Virus record (IMG/VR): IMGVR_UViG_3300040801_001641
Location: 1-38,070 of that record
Reading direction: 5' to 3' (one strand)
From: a virus
Length of the DNA: 38,070 nucleotides
The notes beneath the pieces were generated by a model. That model was not told the origin of the DNA, did not search any database, and saw nothing but the letters and a program-made list of their open reading frames with translations. Of this stretch, positions 7,582-17,164 are shown in pieces. Position numbers and translations under genes: made by a program. Position 1 is the first letter of the stretch. Every line of letters starts with the position of its first letter.

Positions 7582-9011
7582 TGGGCTACAAGATCCAAGG
7601 CGATCCACCGGGCCCGGTGGCTCAGGCGTTTCTGGAGGACCGCTCCTACTTCAGTGCCATTATGGGACCACTGGGGTCAGGCAAGACCAACACCGCGATC
7701 CTCAAGATCCTTAGGGTCGCCGAGGAGCAAGAGCCCAATGCCGATGGGGTCAGACCCGTCCGGCTTATCGCCATCCGCAACACCTACCCGGACCTGGAGG
7801 CCACGACCATCCGGGACTGGTACTCGATCACCCAACCCCTGGGCAACCTGCGCATGTCGCATCCACCAACGCAGTACATGCGCTGGCGCATGCCTGACGG
7901 CTCGGTGGTGGACCTGGACGTCATGTTCCTGGCCCTCGATCGCGAGGAGCATGTGCGCAAGCTCCGGGGCGCGCAGGCATCCATCGTCTGGCTCAACGAG
8001 ATGAAGGAGCTGCCCAAGGCAGTGCTGGACATGGCAACGCGTGCCCTGGGGCGCTTCCCATCGAGCGCCCTGGGCGGCGTGCGCTGCACGCGCGAGACGA
8101 TGATCGGCGACTTCAACGCACCCGACGAGGACCACTGGGCGGCTGACATCATGCGCGGCGACACCCCCGGCTGGCGCGTCTTTGTGCAGCCTGGTGGGGT
8201 CATCAGGGTCGGAGCGGACTGGAAGCCCAACCCCGAGGCGGAGAACATCAGCAACCTGCCCGAGGACTACTATGCCAAGATGCTGGCGAACAAGGCGGAC
8301 CAATGGGTCCGAGTCAACCTCGCCAATCAGCTCGGCTCCAGCGTAGACGGCAAGCCTGTCCATCCCGAGTACAGCCCGCAGTACCATGAGGGTGAGTTCG
8401 AGCCCGACCCCAACGAGCCCATCCTGTCGGGCCAGGACTACGGGCTCACCCCGGCTGCCGTGCTGTTCCAGATCGTCAACGGGCAGATGCGCGTCATCGA
8501 CGAGGTGGTCACCCACAACTTCAGCGCCATGGAGCTGGCAGCGAGCATCAAGGAGCGCATGATGGAGCCCCGCTACGCCGGCCTGGTCTATCGCATGGGC
8601 TGGGGTGATCCAAGCGGCGGCACGGGCTCGCAGGCGGACAAGAACACGCCCTTCAGGGTGATGATCCAATCGGGTCTGCCCACCGTGGCAGCCGGCACCA
8701 GCAACGCGTTCACGCCACGGCGCGAGGCGCTGGGCTCACGGCTACGCCGCTTCACTCAAAAGGGCCAGCCTGCCCTCCTGGTGCACAAGCGATGCACCAC
8801 ACTTCGAAAGGGCCTGGCTGGACACTACGCTTTCAAACGGGTCAAAGTGCTTGGCGATGACAAGTACCATGACGTGCCAGACAAAACGATCTATTCTCAT
8901 GTCTGTGAGGCGCTTCAGTATGCCTGCGTAGGCGCAGGAGACGCGCGGGACTTCACGGGCGGTAAACAATGGGGCGGTAGCCTCAAACAAGGGATCTCCC
9001 ATGCAAGATGA
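7581..9011 (+). CDS. terL: Terminase large subunit
   Basis: A 476-aa packaging motor. ATPase: Walker A MGPLGSGKT (28-36), an IAIRNTYPDLEATT segment after it, Walker B IVWLNE (135-140; N replaces the usual D before the catalytic E, which also occurs in other phage terminases). Nuclease domain: acidic clusters LSGQDYGLTPA and MGWGDPSGG in the second half. It pumps DNA into the prohead through the portal encoded next and cuts the concatemer. The ATG overlaps the previous stop (TGATG); a TTG one codon upstream is an alternative start. The last 11 nt overlap the portal gene. Confidence 0.92.
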   Translation: MGYKIQGDPPGPVAQAFLEDRSYFSAIMGPLGSGKTNTAILKILRVAEEQEPNADGVRPVRLIAIRNTYPDLEATTIRDWYSITQPLGNLRMSHPPTQYMRWRMPDGSVVDLDVMFLALDREEHVRKLRGAQASIVWLNEMKELPKAVLDMATRALGRFPSSALGGVRCTRETMIGDFNAPDEDHWAADIMRGDTPGWRVFVQPGGVIRVGADWKPNPEAENISNLPEDYYAKMLANKADQWVRVNLANQLGSSVDGKPVHPEYSPQYHEGEFEPDPNEPILSGQDYGLTPAAVLFQIVNGQMRVIDEVVTHNFSAMELAASIKERMMEPRYAGLVYRMGWGDPSGGTGSQADKNTPFRVMIQSGLPTVAAGTSNAFTPRREALGSRLRRFTQKGQPALLVHKRCTTLRKGLAGHYAFKRVKVLGDDKYHDVPDKTIYSHVCEALQYACVGAGDARDFTGGKQWGGSLKQGISHAR

Positions 9012-10974
9012 CATTTTGAGACACATCCAGCATGAGCTGGGGCAGGCCGAGGTTCTTGACGTCGATGAGGCTGCGGATTACTTCAATGCCCAGCGACCGC
9101 TCCCCATGGATCGGGACGACCAGACGTCCGCAGAAGATGCGGTTAAGTGGTCCGAGGTGGTCTACCCCGAGGTCCGCAACGCGGTCATCGCCACCCTGGC
9201 CGAGGTCATGCCTGGCTTCTTCAGCGACCAACCGGTCGAGTTTCCCCCCACAGCTCCCGAGGACGAGCAGCAGGCCGAGGTCGAGTCCCGCCTGGTGTCG
9301 CACGTCGTGTTCGACATTGCAAAGGGGTTCGAATCGCTCATGCGGGCCATGCAGGACGGCTACCTCTACCGGGCCGGCGCGGTCCAGATCTACTGGCTGG
9401 AGCGTGCCAAGGTGGTGGGCCAGCGGATCGAGTCTGTCCCCGAGGATGTTGTCATCCAGATGCTGAATGAGAATCCCGAGCTGTCGGCGGAGGAGCGCAA
9501 GGACAAGCAGGGCTGGGATGTCGACCAGTTCGAACACCTTGTCGAGTCCCGTCCGGTGGTCGAGTGGGTGCCCATCGACGAGCTGCGGGTGGACAAGAAC
9601 CAGACCCTGGTCGACCTGGATGACGCGCGCTTTGTGTCGCGTGTCCGCCTGATGACCAAAAGCGAGCTAATCGCTCTTGGCTTCGACAAAGATGTGGTCG
9701 ACGCCATCGCGCCCTATGGGGGCTCAGTGTCGGTGGTCGATGAGTCGGCGCAGGAGGTGATGGTTGCCGAGTCGCACATCCTGTTCGATACCGATGGGGA
9801 TGGGATCGCCGAGCGGCGCAAGGTGATGACCGCTGGCGGATCCGATGGGGATCAAGTGCTCCTCGATGATCGGCCCTGGGATGAGCAACCCTTCGCCCTG
9901 GGCGTGCCCTACTTCGGGCTCAAGAATTGGCAGGGCATCAGTCTCTACGACCGGCTCAAGGTGCTGCAGGATCTGCGCACCGACCTGTTGCGGCAGATCG
10001 TGGACACCGGCTGGCGCAACCTGATCGGGCGCTTCTGGGGGCTGGAGATGGCCTTCAACCCCAACGACCTGGCGGCGAGCCGGCGGGGCGGCATGGTCCG
10101 GGTCAACACCCCGCAGGCCATCGGGCCACTGCCGGACGCGCAACTGTCCCCGATGACCTTCCAGCTCCTGCAGTCCCTGGTGGACATGCGGCGGGAGTCC
10201 GGCGGCGGCGCGGTCGACACTGCACCCCAGATCCAGCAGATGGGCGGCGACACGGCTCACGGGATCGAGCGCCTGGTGTCCGCCATCGAGCAGACCAACG
10301 CGCTTTCAGCCCGGATCATGGCCGAGACGCTGATGAAGTCCACGTACCGCAAGGTCCACCGACTGCTGCGCAAGCACTGGCAGGGCGTGCTGCAGAAGAA
10401 GCAGACCGGACGGTGGTTGGTCGAGATGCCCCAGCAGTGGTCGCCACGCGATAACGTGGAGGTCCGGGTGGGGCTCAGCCTGGGTGATCGGAGGGCACAG
10501 GCGCAGCAGCTCGACACCGTCATCGCACGCCAGATCGAAGCCCTCGCGCAGGGCCGGGATGGGGTGCTGGTGGATCTGCCGCAGCTCCATAATGCCTTCC
10601 TCGATCAGGCCCGGTTCCTGGGGCTCAGCGCTCCGGAGCAGTACTGGATCGACCCGCAGTCGCCCCCAGCACAGCAGGCGGCGCAGGCCAAGCAGCAGCA
10701 GATGGAGCAGCAGCAGCAGATGGCACAGCAGGCCGCGCAGCAGGCGGCTCAGCAGCAGGCCGAGCTGCTGGTGACGATCGAGAACATCAAGGCCGAGGTC
10801 GACAAGTACAAAGTCGACTGGGACCATGTTGCCAAGGTCAACGAGCAGTTCATCAAGCTCCTCGATCTGTCCGCTCGGCACACGACCGAGGACATCAACG
10901 ACGTGGAGCAGTTTGCCGGGGCCATCAACCAGAAGGGACAAAGCAATGGCGAACCCGTACGACACGGGGATTGA
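9001..10974 (+). CDS. Portal protein (P22/epsilon15-like)
   Basis: A 657-aa protein. An acidic helical N terminus precedes a long alpha/beta body with the podoviral-portal-like segments VKWSEVVYPEVRNAVIATL, GVPYFGLKNWQGISLYDRL and TFQLLQSLVDMRRESGGGA. The C-terminal quarter contains a Gln/Ala-rich helix (about 555-590, QQQMEQQQQMAQQAAQQ) like the barrel region of long portals. It forms the 12-fold DNA channel at the head vertex and the packaging and tail docking site. GGGATCTCCC precedes the ATG. It overlaps terL by 11 nt and the next gene by 29 nt. Confidence 0.88.
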   Translation: MQDDILRHIQHELGQAEVLDVDEAADYFNAQRPLPMDRDDQTSAEDAVKWSEVVYPEVRNAVIATLAEVMPGFFSDQPVEFPPTAPEDEQQAEVESRLVSHVVFDIAKGFESLMRAMQDGYLYRAGAVQIYWLERAKVVGQRIESVPEDVVIQMLNENPELSAEERKDKQGWDVDQFEHLVESRPVVEWVPIDELRVDKNQTLVDLDDARFVSRVRLMTKSELIALGFDKDVVDAIAPYGGSVSVVDESAQEVMVAESHILFDTDGDGIAERRKVMTAGGSDGDQVLLDDRPWDEQPFALGVPYFGLKNWQGISLYDRLKVLQDLRTDLLRQIVDTGWRNLIGRFWGLEMAFNPNDLAASRRGGMVRVNTPQAIGPLPDAQLSPMTFQLLQSLVDMRRESGGGAVDTAPQIQQMGGDTAHGIERLVSAIEQTNALSARIMAETLMKSTYRKVHRLLRKHWQGVLQKKQTGRWLVEMPQQWSPRDNVEVRVGLSLGDRRAQAQQLDTVIARQIEALAQGRDGVLVDLPQLHNAFLDQARFLGLSAPEQYWIDPQSPPAQQAAQAKQQQMEQQQQMAQQAAQQAAQQQAELLVTIENIKAEVDKYKVDWDHVAKVNEQFIKLLDLSARHTTEDINDVEQFAGAINQKGQSNGEPVRHGD

Positions 10975-12712
10975 CCCTAACCGGGTCTTTCGGGGGTTGG
11001 GGGATGCCGGGCGGACCATGCTCGGTGGGATGGTCGCGCATCCGCTTGCGGTGCTCGGAGGGCTCGCCCGGTTCACCGAGCCGGGTGGCAATGTGGCCTA
11101 CGCCAAGCAGACCCAGGATGACATCCTGGAGCGAGCTAACGAGTACTTCGCGCCCCGGACCTTCGATGGTGAGATGACCCTGGAGGCCATGAGCAAGATC
11201 ATGGGCGAGCCCATGCGCTTCGCCGAGACGGTTGCCCCTGGGGTGGTCGAGAAGGTTCGATCGGGCATGGAAAGCCTGGCCGAGGCAGCGGGCCCGACGG
11301 GGCGCTACATTGCCGGGGTCGCTCCGACCCTGCTAGGCGGCGCTTACGGGGGCTACGCCTTGGGGGCCAGGGCAGGGGCTAAGGCGGCTCAGCGCACGCT
11401 GGAGGATCTCCCCTACCATGTCACGACCGATGCAGCAGGCCGGCGCAAGATCGTGCCCAAGACCCCGCAGGAGGCTGCCGAGGAGCTGTCCAAGCTGTTC
11501 GAGGGCTCGACTGACGGCATCACCGGGATCTACAGCTCAGTGGACAAGCAGGCGGCTATCGCCCGCGCCTTCGAGCTGGGAGCGAAGGGGTCACCCCAGT
11601 ACAAGAAGGCAATCTTCGACGCCTGGAAGCAGCAACGCCCGGACCTGATGGAGTTGCACGATGTTCGCGATTACGACGAGCTAGTGAGCCGCTCGTACGA
11701 GGCGCTCGGGCGCGAGGTCGACGCACAGTTCAGCCGGCTGCCCGTGGCGACCACCTTCCACGATGGGGAGCTGGAGTACCCCAGCTCCTCCGCCATGATG
11801 GATGATGTTCGACAGGGTCAGAACCTCAACGTGTTCCAGGGCGGCGAGCCCCACCAGTTTCTGGGCAAGGTCGACCCGGTGACAGGTTTGTCACAAAATG
11901 ACAAATTCCGCGCGGTTCACGACCTGATGCACGTCCGCACCGACACCGGGTTTGGCCCCAAAGGTGAGGAGCGTGCCTGGTATGGGCACAGCAAGACACT
12001 GTCCCCCTTGGCCCAGATCGCCCTGGCCTCCGAAACAAGAGGACAGAACTCCCTGGTCAACTACTCTCCGCTCAATGCCGAGGTTCACCGGGACATCATC
12101 AAGGCCAAGGAGGCACTGCTCAAGGATCCCGAGAATCCCGAGCTGCAGGCGCGGCTCAGCGAGCTGAATACCCAGCGGCAGTATGCCCCTCAGGTGGGTG
12201 TCGCTCTGCCCCCGGAGATGCTGGACCCCGATTTCTCGGGCAAGATGCCGGGCTATGTCCCCAACGAACCGGACATGCCCTCGACGCTCTGGGGCCTGCA
12301 CTACGGCAACAAGGACGTGCCATATGCAGACCCAGCCAAGTACGGCACAGGTAAGCGCGGCGAGGAGCGCAACCGGCTGGCGAACGACTGGAAGAAACCC
12401 CGGACCTTCTTCTACACCGACGAGACGGTGGGTGAGAATGGGCTCGGGCCCCATCGACGTCACTCGATGCTGAAAAACGTGTACGATGCGTCCGAGGACC
12501 AGCAGAAGCTTAAGCTTCTGGCGGACACCCTGGCCTACTCCCCGCTCTATTCGCCGATCAATCCGGGCAACAGGATGGCCCCGGTGGCGGCGAACAACCT
12601 GGAGTCGCTCGTCAGGGCTTACGGGTACGAAGGATTGAGCTATCCTGACTTCTACCAAGGGGCCGGAGCTGCGGCCATGTTTACCCCTCAGAGGCTAGTG
12701 AAACCACGATGA
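10946..12712 (+). CDS. Large polyvalent-type protein with FRAVHD...ETRGQNS domain
   Basis: A 588-aa protein of the 'polyvalent protein' class described from phages and conjugative elements. An N-terminal part (1-130) has Gly/Ala-rich helices that could insert in membranes (YIAGVAPTLLGGAYGGYALG). The central region (about 225-390) carries a recurrent phage domain with FRAVHDLMHVRTDTGFGPKGEE, AWYGHSKTLSPLAQIAL and SETRGQNSLVNYSPL; the conserved His, Glu and Arg residues suggest an enzyme, activity unknown. Start 10946 is chosen for AAGGGACAAAGC before the ATG; the frame is open 40 codons further but overlaps the portal too deeply. It overlaps the next gene by 4 nt (ATGA). Lying between portal and scaffold, it may be packaged and injected, which is inference. 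Confidence 0.72.
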   Translation: MANPYDTGIDPNRVFRGLGDAGRTMLGGMVAHPLAVLGGLARFTEPGGNVAYAKQTQDDILERANEYFAPRTFDGEMTLEAMSKIMGEPMRFAETVAPGVVEKVRSGMESLAEAAGPTGRYIAGVAPTLLGGAYGGYALGARAGAKAAQRTLEDLPYHVTTDAAGRRKIVPKTPQEAAEELSKLFEGSTDGITGIYSSVDKQAAIARAFELGAKGSPQYKKAIFDAWKQQRPDLMELHDVRDYDELVSRSYEALGREVDAQFSRLPVATTFHDGELEYPSSSAMMDDVRQGQNLNVFQGGEPHQFLGKVDPVTGLSQNDKFRAVHDLMHVRTDTGFGPKGEERAWYGHSKTLSPLAQIALASETRGQNSLVNYSPLNAEVHRDIIKAKEALLKDPENPELQARLSELNTQRQYAPQVGVALPPEMLDPDFSGKMPGYVPNEPDMPSTLWGLHYGNKDVPYADPAKYGTGKRGEERNRLANDWKKPRTFFYTDETVGENGLGPHRRHSMLKNVYDASEDQQKLKLLADTLAYSPLYSPINPGNRMAPVAANNLESLVRAYGYEGLSYPDFYQGAGAAAMFTPQRLVKPR

Positions 12713-14832
12713 ACGCCCTGCTGAAGAAGATGGCTGACTCATTCAAGCGTCCTGACCCCGATGGTCGGACCCGGACCAAAGGGGCCACGCGGAAAGAGCT
12801 GATGGCCCAGGTCGCGGTCGGTCTGCTCCCTGACGAGAAGAGAAAGTGGAGCAAAATCCTCGACTCGCACCCGGCAATTAACGCTGAGCGTCAATACTTC
12901 ACCCCGGAAGAGATACGGATCATGCTCAAGTCGCCGACCATGGTCCGCGATGCAGAAAAGACACTCAAGGCCATGCCCAAGGCCAAGGATATGGGCTCGG
13001 TCATGCAACTGGGGCAGTCTAAGCTGGGGTGGTATGAGCAGAGCGCCAAGGCGATCGAGGAGGCGTTCGGCAAGGAGGATGCGCCGATCTTCGCGCGGAT
13101 CCTGGCCGCGACGAGCCCCCAGACCACCGTCGACAAGAACCTGCAGCACTCGCTGAAGTTTTGGGAAGCATGGACCGCAGCAAACCGCCCAACAGACGAG
13201 AAGTCGATCAAGGCCATCCGCAAAAGAACAGGCGGTATGGAGACTTACGACAACAACCTCATCAATGCTGTGAAAGGTGCGGTGCTCTCCGGCCCAAAAG
13301 TCAATAGCTTTGGGCGCAACCTCCAGAACCTTGCGATGTTCGTAACTAACGACGTCTGGAACGCCAAGGGCATGGGCATCGAGCAAACCAATTTCGCCGG
13401 GGTCAAGCCCAAAGGCAACCCGGACAACCCTGGCTACTCTGGCGGCTACCTGGCGGCGAACGCGCGTGTCAGGAATGCGGCGGATCAGTTCGGGTGGACC
13501 CCGGCAGAGGGCCAGGAGACATACTGGTCGACCCTCTACACGCTCGGGCAGAAGGGTGGCGTGCTCGAAAACCTGGGGCGCAAGACACATCAGGACGTCG
13601 GCGGCACCCCTGACTTCGCACAACTCTTGCGGAACCCCAAGTACGCCGCGCTGGCTCCATCGATGAGCGAGAAGTTCGCCAAGATCACGCCTTCGCCTCG
13701 CCAGATCGACGACATCCCGCTGATGGAGGGGCTGACCCCTCAGGACATCGCACGGGCCCAGCGTGGCGGGCTCACCAACCTGCAGAGGGACAAGGACGCC
13801 GCCCTTATGGAGACGCGCCAGAGGTCGTATGGGCAGGGCACCACGCCTGCTCTCGATCAGCGCATCGCCCCTGCGACCATGCACCATGAGGGTGTCCCCT
13901 ACGCGCACGCGGGGCTCGGGGGTGACCTTGAGAAGGACACTGAGAAAGCCCTGCACCTGTTCAGCAAGAAGGTCACTGAGCCCTTCATCGATGCCTTCGG
14001 AAACGACCGCCTGCTAGCCGCGATGGGGATCGATACCCAGCTCCGCCGGCAGTACGGGCAGGGTGCATATCAACCCCCTGATGCGGACCTAGAGGCGAAT
14101 CCTGTTGCGGTCACGGGCACCATGCTCGACCTGACCAAGCAACGCCAGCCGCGCGCGCGGGACGTCCAGGCGTTCGACACCGTGTCCAAAATCAAAAGCT
14201 CGATGACAGCACAGGGCGCGTCACCCTACAGCATCCCGATCCTCGACCCCGAGGGGGACGCACTCTACCGCCCGCGCGGTAAGCAATCTGATGGCCCCTG
14301 GAAGGACAACATCCGGGCGCAGGCCATGCAGAACGCCGGGAAAGACCTCGCCGTGGCTGACATGGGCCGGGGCTCGCTCCGCCTTGGCTTCGGAGATGAC
14401 TCGGTCTACGACATGCCGCGCCCCATCGATACCGAGCTGAAGCACTTCCCCAACGCGGGAGCACTGCTTCCGGACATGCCCCCTGGCCCCATGGATTCGA
14501 TTCATGGGGTGCCAGTGCGCAACGCCGGGGGCTATCCCTCCTTCGAGGATGAGTGGACCAAGCCCCAGCAGAACCTGATCAGCAATCAGGTGTTGCAGGC
14601 ATATGAAGCGCTGCCGATGAAGACACGGCGAGCCTTGGATGCCGAGATCCAGGACATTGCCCCACAGTTGCTCGATGCCTACCAAAAGAAGAAGGTCAAG
14701 CGGGAGGACTTTCTCCGCTATTTGCACCTAATGAAAGAAGGCGGGCTGCCGGCAGTGCGCGAGGCCATCGAGGCGGGCGAGAAGCTCATCCAGGCACCAA
14801 CAGGGTCTAACCCCTTTGGAGGGTATGCATGA
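12709..14832 (+). CDS. Large phage protein with DNA-glycosylase-like helical domain
   Basis: A 707-aa protein. Residues about 95-290 match a helical domain common in phage polyvalent proteins: WYEQSAKAIEEAFG, IFARILAATSPQTTVDKNLQ, GPKVNSFGRNL, VTNDVWNAKGMG and FGWTPAEGQETYWSTLY. The order 'fG.d..a..iAA.SPqt.v..N', 'GpKv..F..NL', 'vt.DvW' recalls helix-hairpin-helix DNA glycosylases, with GPKV in the hairpin position and the Asp in VTNDVW near the catalytic Asp position; this is an inference from pattern. The remainder is low in recognisable motifs. Translation is coupled to the upstream gene by ATGA and to the next by ATGA at its end. Likely cargo or internal virion protein, unproven. Confidence 0.7.
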   Translation: MNALLKKMADSFKRPDPDGRTRTKGATRKELMAQVAVGLLPDEKRKWSKILDSHPAINAERQYFTPEEIRIMLKSPTMVRDAEKTLKAMPKAKDMGSVMQLGQSKLGWYEQSAKAIEEAFGKEDAPIFARILAATSPQTTVDKNLQHSLKFWEAWTAANRPTDEKSIKAIRKRTGGMETYDNNLINAVKGAVLSGPKVNSFGRNLQNLAMFVTNDVWNAKGMGIEQTNFAGVKPKGNPDNPGYSGGYLAANARVRNAADQFGWTPAEGQETYWSTLYTLGQKGGVLENLGRKTHQDVGGTPDFAQLLRNPKYAALAPSMSEKFAKITPSPRQIDDIPLMEGLTPQDIARAQRGGLTNLQRDKDAALMETRQRSYGQGTTPALDQRIAPATMHHEGVPYAHAGLGGDLEKDTEKALHLFSKKVTEPFIDAFGNDRLLAAMGIDTQLRRQYGQGAYQPPDADLEANPVAVTGTMLDLTKQRQPRARDVQAFDTVSKIKSSMTAQGASPYSIPILDPEGDALYRPRGKQSDGPWKDNIRAQAMQNAGKDLAVADMGRGSLRLGFGDDSVYDMPRPIDTELKHFPNAGALLPDMPPGPMDSIHGVPVRNAGGYPSFEDEWTKPQQNLISNQVLQAYEALPMKTRRALDAEIQDIAPQLLDAYQKKKVKREDFLRYLHLMKEGGLPAVREAIEAGEKLIQAPTGSNPFGGYA

Positions 14833-15107
14833 CCAAGCATCATCACATTGACGAGGGCGCATTAGACCTGGGCCCTCCTCTCTCCGACGGGCACCGGGCG
14901 GCAATCTGCAGCCTGGTGGAGTCGGGGGCCCTTGACATGGCAGTCGGGGCAATCGAGCGCCGGATAGTGGCGCGGTGGGTCGTGACGGCTGGGTGTGAGC
15001 CCGAGATCCTTCTGACCCTTAAGAAGAAGCAAGAAGCTTTGCGAGAGCTAGAGCAAGACATTCGTAGACTTTACAAAACAATAGGGCCAAACTATGTTCG
15101 TTCTTGA
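14829..15107 (+). CDS. Small protein between polyvalent genes and scaffold
   Basis: A 92-aa protein (MTKHHHIDEGALDLGPPLSD...) with GGAGGG 7 nt before the ATG. It has a helical N-terminal half and a C-terminal charged coiled coil (ILLTLKKKQEALRELEQDIRRLYKTI). It overlaps the polyvalent gene by 4 nt and the scaffold gene by 14 nt. No family is recognised; head assembly is suggested only by position. Confidence 0.7.
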   Translation: MTKHHHIDEGALDLGPPLSDGHRAAICSLVESGALDMAVGAIERRIVARWVVTAGCEPEILLTLKKKQEALRELEQDIRRLYKTIGPNYVRS

Positions 15108-16053
15108 AGAGGAACCCCTTGAGCAAAGGGAAGAAGACGATGCGCTGAGCAATGCGCCCCTGTCCGGCCAAGACGGCGATGAGGACAAGCCGCTCGATCC
15201 GCCCTCCGAGGAGGACTCAGACGAGCCGTTGGATATCAAGTCGATTGCTGACCTGGCAAAAGCGATCGATGTGGATCCAGAGTACCTGTACAGCCTGCAG
15301 TTTCCCTTGTCTGGCACCGATGAAAAGGTGACCCTGGGGGAGATCAAGGATCGGCTACAGCAGGCACAACGGCAGCAGGCTGAGATCGAGCAAAAGGCCA
15401 AAGCTCTTGAGCAAGAGCGGCTAAGCCTGAGCCAGAGTACACGTCAGGTGCAGGAGGCCCAGACCCAGTTTACTGAGGAGATGTCCAAAGCTCAGCGCGA
15501 GATGGTTGCGCTGGAGGCCAAGTTTGACATGGTCGATTGGACGCGCCTCGAAGAGCTGGATCCGGGCAGGGCAGCCAACGAACGGCAGAAGCTCCTGAGC
15601 CAATATGTCGCCGCCCGCGAGCGGCTGCAGGAGGCACAGGGCAAGCATCAGCAGGTTCTGCAGTACCAGCAGTACTCCGCGAAGCAGTACCACGATCAGG
15701 AGCTGCTCCGCCGGATTCCGGACTGGCAGGACCAGAAGAAGGCGGCGGAAGAGGTCCAGGGCGTCGTGGACATGGCGCGAGAGCTGGGCTTTACCGACGG
15801 TGAGCTGATGACTGCTGTCGACGCGAGGCACCGGCAGGTGCTGTATATGGCCTGGAAGTGGCATCAGCTACAAAAGGGCCGGACTGCCGTCGAGCGTAAG
15901 CCGCCCAAACCCCTCACCGGCGGGCGTGGCCTGACCAAGGGTGCAGCCGCGAAGGCGAAAGAAGCGGATCTGATTCGTAAGGCGCGGAATTCGAATCGGC
16001 GGGAAGACAAGACCGCTGCAGCGATTGCCGTACTAACCAACTCGCTCAAGTAA
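15094..16053 (+). CDS. Capsid scaffolding protein
   Basis: A 319-aa, very charged protein directly upstream of the capsid gene. An acidic N terminus (EEEPLEQREEDD, PPSEEDSDEPLD) is followed by a segment resembling a small folded domain (SIADLAKAIDVDPEYLYSLQFPLSGTDEKVTLGEI) and then a long coiled coil rich in Gln/Glu (about 85-210). The C terminus is basic (RKPPKPLTGG, KGAAAKAKEADLIRKARNSNR), as expected for a scaffold that binds the capsid protein inside the prohead. The call rests on composition and gene order, not on a diagnostic motif. Confidence 0.78.
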   Translation: MFVLEEEPLEQREEDDALSNAPLSGQDGDEDKPLDPPSEEDSDEPLDIKSIADLAKAIDVDPEYLYSLQFPLSGTDEKVTLGEIKDRLQQAQRQQAEIEQKAKALEQERLSLSQSTRQVQEAQTQFTEEMSKAQREMVALEAKFDMVDWTRLEELDPGRAANERQKLLSQYVAARERLQEAQGKHQQVLQYQQYSAKQYHDQELLRRIPDWQDQKKAAEEVQGVVDMARELGFTDGELMTAVDARHRQVLYMAWKWHQLQKGRTAVERKPPKPLTGGRGLTKGAAAKAKEADLIRKARNSNRREDKTAAAIAVLTNSLK

Positions 16054-16065
16054 GGAGGCCCTTCA

Positions 16066-17109
16066 ATGGCCGCAACGAATACGGATACCTTCAACCTCAA
16101 GTCTGTCGACTTCGGGGGCATCATCCATGAAGATGTGATGAACAAGGTCTGGAACATTGACCCCATCGATCTTCCCTACCAGGATCTTGCCGGCGTCGGC
16201 GAGCCCTTCAAGAACACGTACAAGTCGTGGGTCAAGGAGTCCCTGGCGGCTCCAGACATCACCAATGCGCGTGTCGACGGGGCGGATGCCGGCGCGGCTG
16301 GGTCGTCCACTGAGGAGCGCATCGGCAACCACATCCAGCTCTCCGACAAGGTCGTCAAGGTCAGTACTGGTGCCCAGGCGGTCGATACCATCGGCTACGC
16401 CAACCGGCTCGTCCATGAGCTGATGATCAAGCAGAAGGAGCTGAAGCGGGACATGGAGGCCATCCTCCTGAGTAACCAAGCGTCTGTCGAGATGACCGAC
16501 GTGGTTGCCGGCAAGACCGCTGGGATCGGCGCGATGTTCGAAACGAACATCATCAATGGGGCCACGGCTGGCTTCGCGACTGGGATCTTCCCTGCTCCGA
16601 CTCCTGGCGCGGCACGGGCGCTCACCGAGGAGGATCTCCGGGATGGTTCCGAGGCGGCTTACACGGCTGGCGGCAACCCCACCAAGCTGATGTCGACGCC
16701 GAAGATGATCCGCAAGATCTCCGAGTACCTGTTCACGGCGGCTGCCCGTATCGCCACCCTGATGTCTGATGCCAACAGTTCGACGACCAAGAACTATGGC
16801 AAGCAGGGTGTCACGGCGATCGGCGCGGTCAACACCTTTGTGTCGGACTTCGGCACGCTGGAGTTGGTGCCCAACCGCCTGCAGCAGACCTATCTGGTGG
16901 GCCCGACGGCATGCGTCAACGTGTACATGCTCGACCCGGACTACTGGGATGTCAGCTACCTGCAGGGGATCAAGACCGAGCCCCTCGCGAAGACCGGCAC
17001 GGCGGACAACCGCCAGATGTCTGTCTACTATGGCAACCTGGCCCTCCAGGAGAAGTCGAGTGCCGTGGTTATGGGCATCAACCCGTCTCTTGATCTGACT
17101 GCGGCTTAA
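16066..17109 (+). CDS. Major capsid protein, SU10-like (DUF5309)
   Basis: A 347-aa protein matching the SU10 major capsid pattern: VWNIDPIDLPYQDLAGVG near the N terminus, then YKSWVKESL, an Ala/Gly-rich loop, RIGNHIQLSDKVVKVSTGAQAVDTIG and HELMIKQKELKRDMEAILL, the spine-helix region of this HK97-fold family. The C-terminal part holds QTYLVGPTACVNVYMLDPDYWDVSYLQ. AAGGAGG precedes the ATG by 8 nt, the strongest ribosome site in the operon, fitting the need for high expression. A GC hairpin follows the stop. Confidence 0.9.
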   Translation: MAATNTDTFNLKSVDFGGIIHEDVMNKVWNIDPIDLPYQDLAGVGEPFKNTYKSWVKESLAAPDITNARVDGADAGAAGSSTEERIGNHIQLSDKVVKVSTGAQAVDTIGYANRLVHELMIKQKELKRDMEAILLSNQASVEMTDVVAGKTAGIGAMFETNIINGATAGFATGIFPAPTPGAARALTEEDLRDGSEAAYTAGGNPTKLMSTPKMIRKISEYLFTAAARIATLMSDANSSTTKNYGKQGVTAIGAVNTFVSDFGTLELVPNRLQQTYLVGPTACVNVYMLDPDYWDVSYLQGIKTEPLAKTGTADNRQMSVYYGNLALQEKSSAVVMGINPSLDLTAA

Positions 17110-17126
17110 TCGTCGCGCGTAACGAC

Positions 17127-17150
17127 GGGGGCAGGGGTGACTCTGCCCCC
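17127..17150 (+). terminator. GC hairpin after the capsid gene (weak terminator or stabiliser)
   Basis: Stem GGGGGCAG / CTGCCCCC with an 8-nt loop, 17 nt after the capsid stop. No U tract follows; instead AGGAG and an ATG come next. It may protect capsid mRNA 3' ends or attenuate downstream expression rather than fully terminate. Confidence 0.5.
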
Positions 17151-17164
17151 CTAGGAGCACTTAG

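Noticed and set aside
7677-8669. 330-codon minus-strand frame
   Set aside because: Antisense to the terminase gene; a by-product of high GC third positions.
11887-11905. Inverted repeat TTTGTCA-CAAAA-TGACAAA
   Set aside because: Inside the first polyvalent gene, no -10 at a suitable distance and no further copies.
12503-12520. Perfect 18-bp palindrome CAGAAGCTTAAGCTTCTG
   Set aside because: Lies inside a coding sequence (QKLKLL) with no second copy or promoter; likely chance from codon choice.
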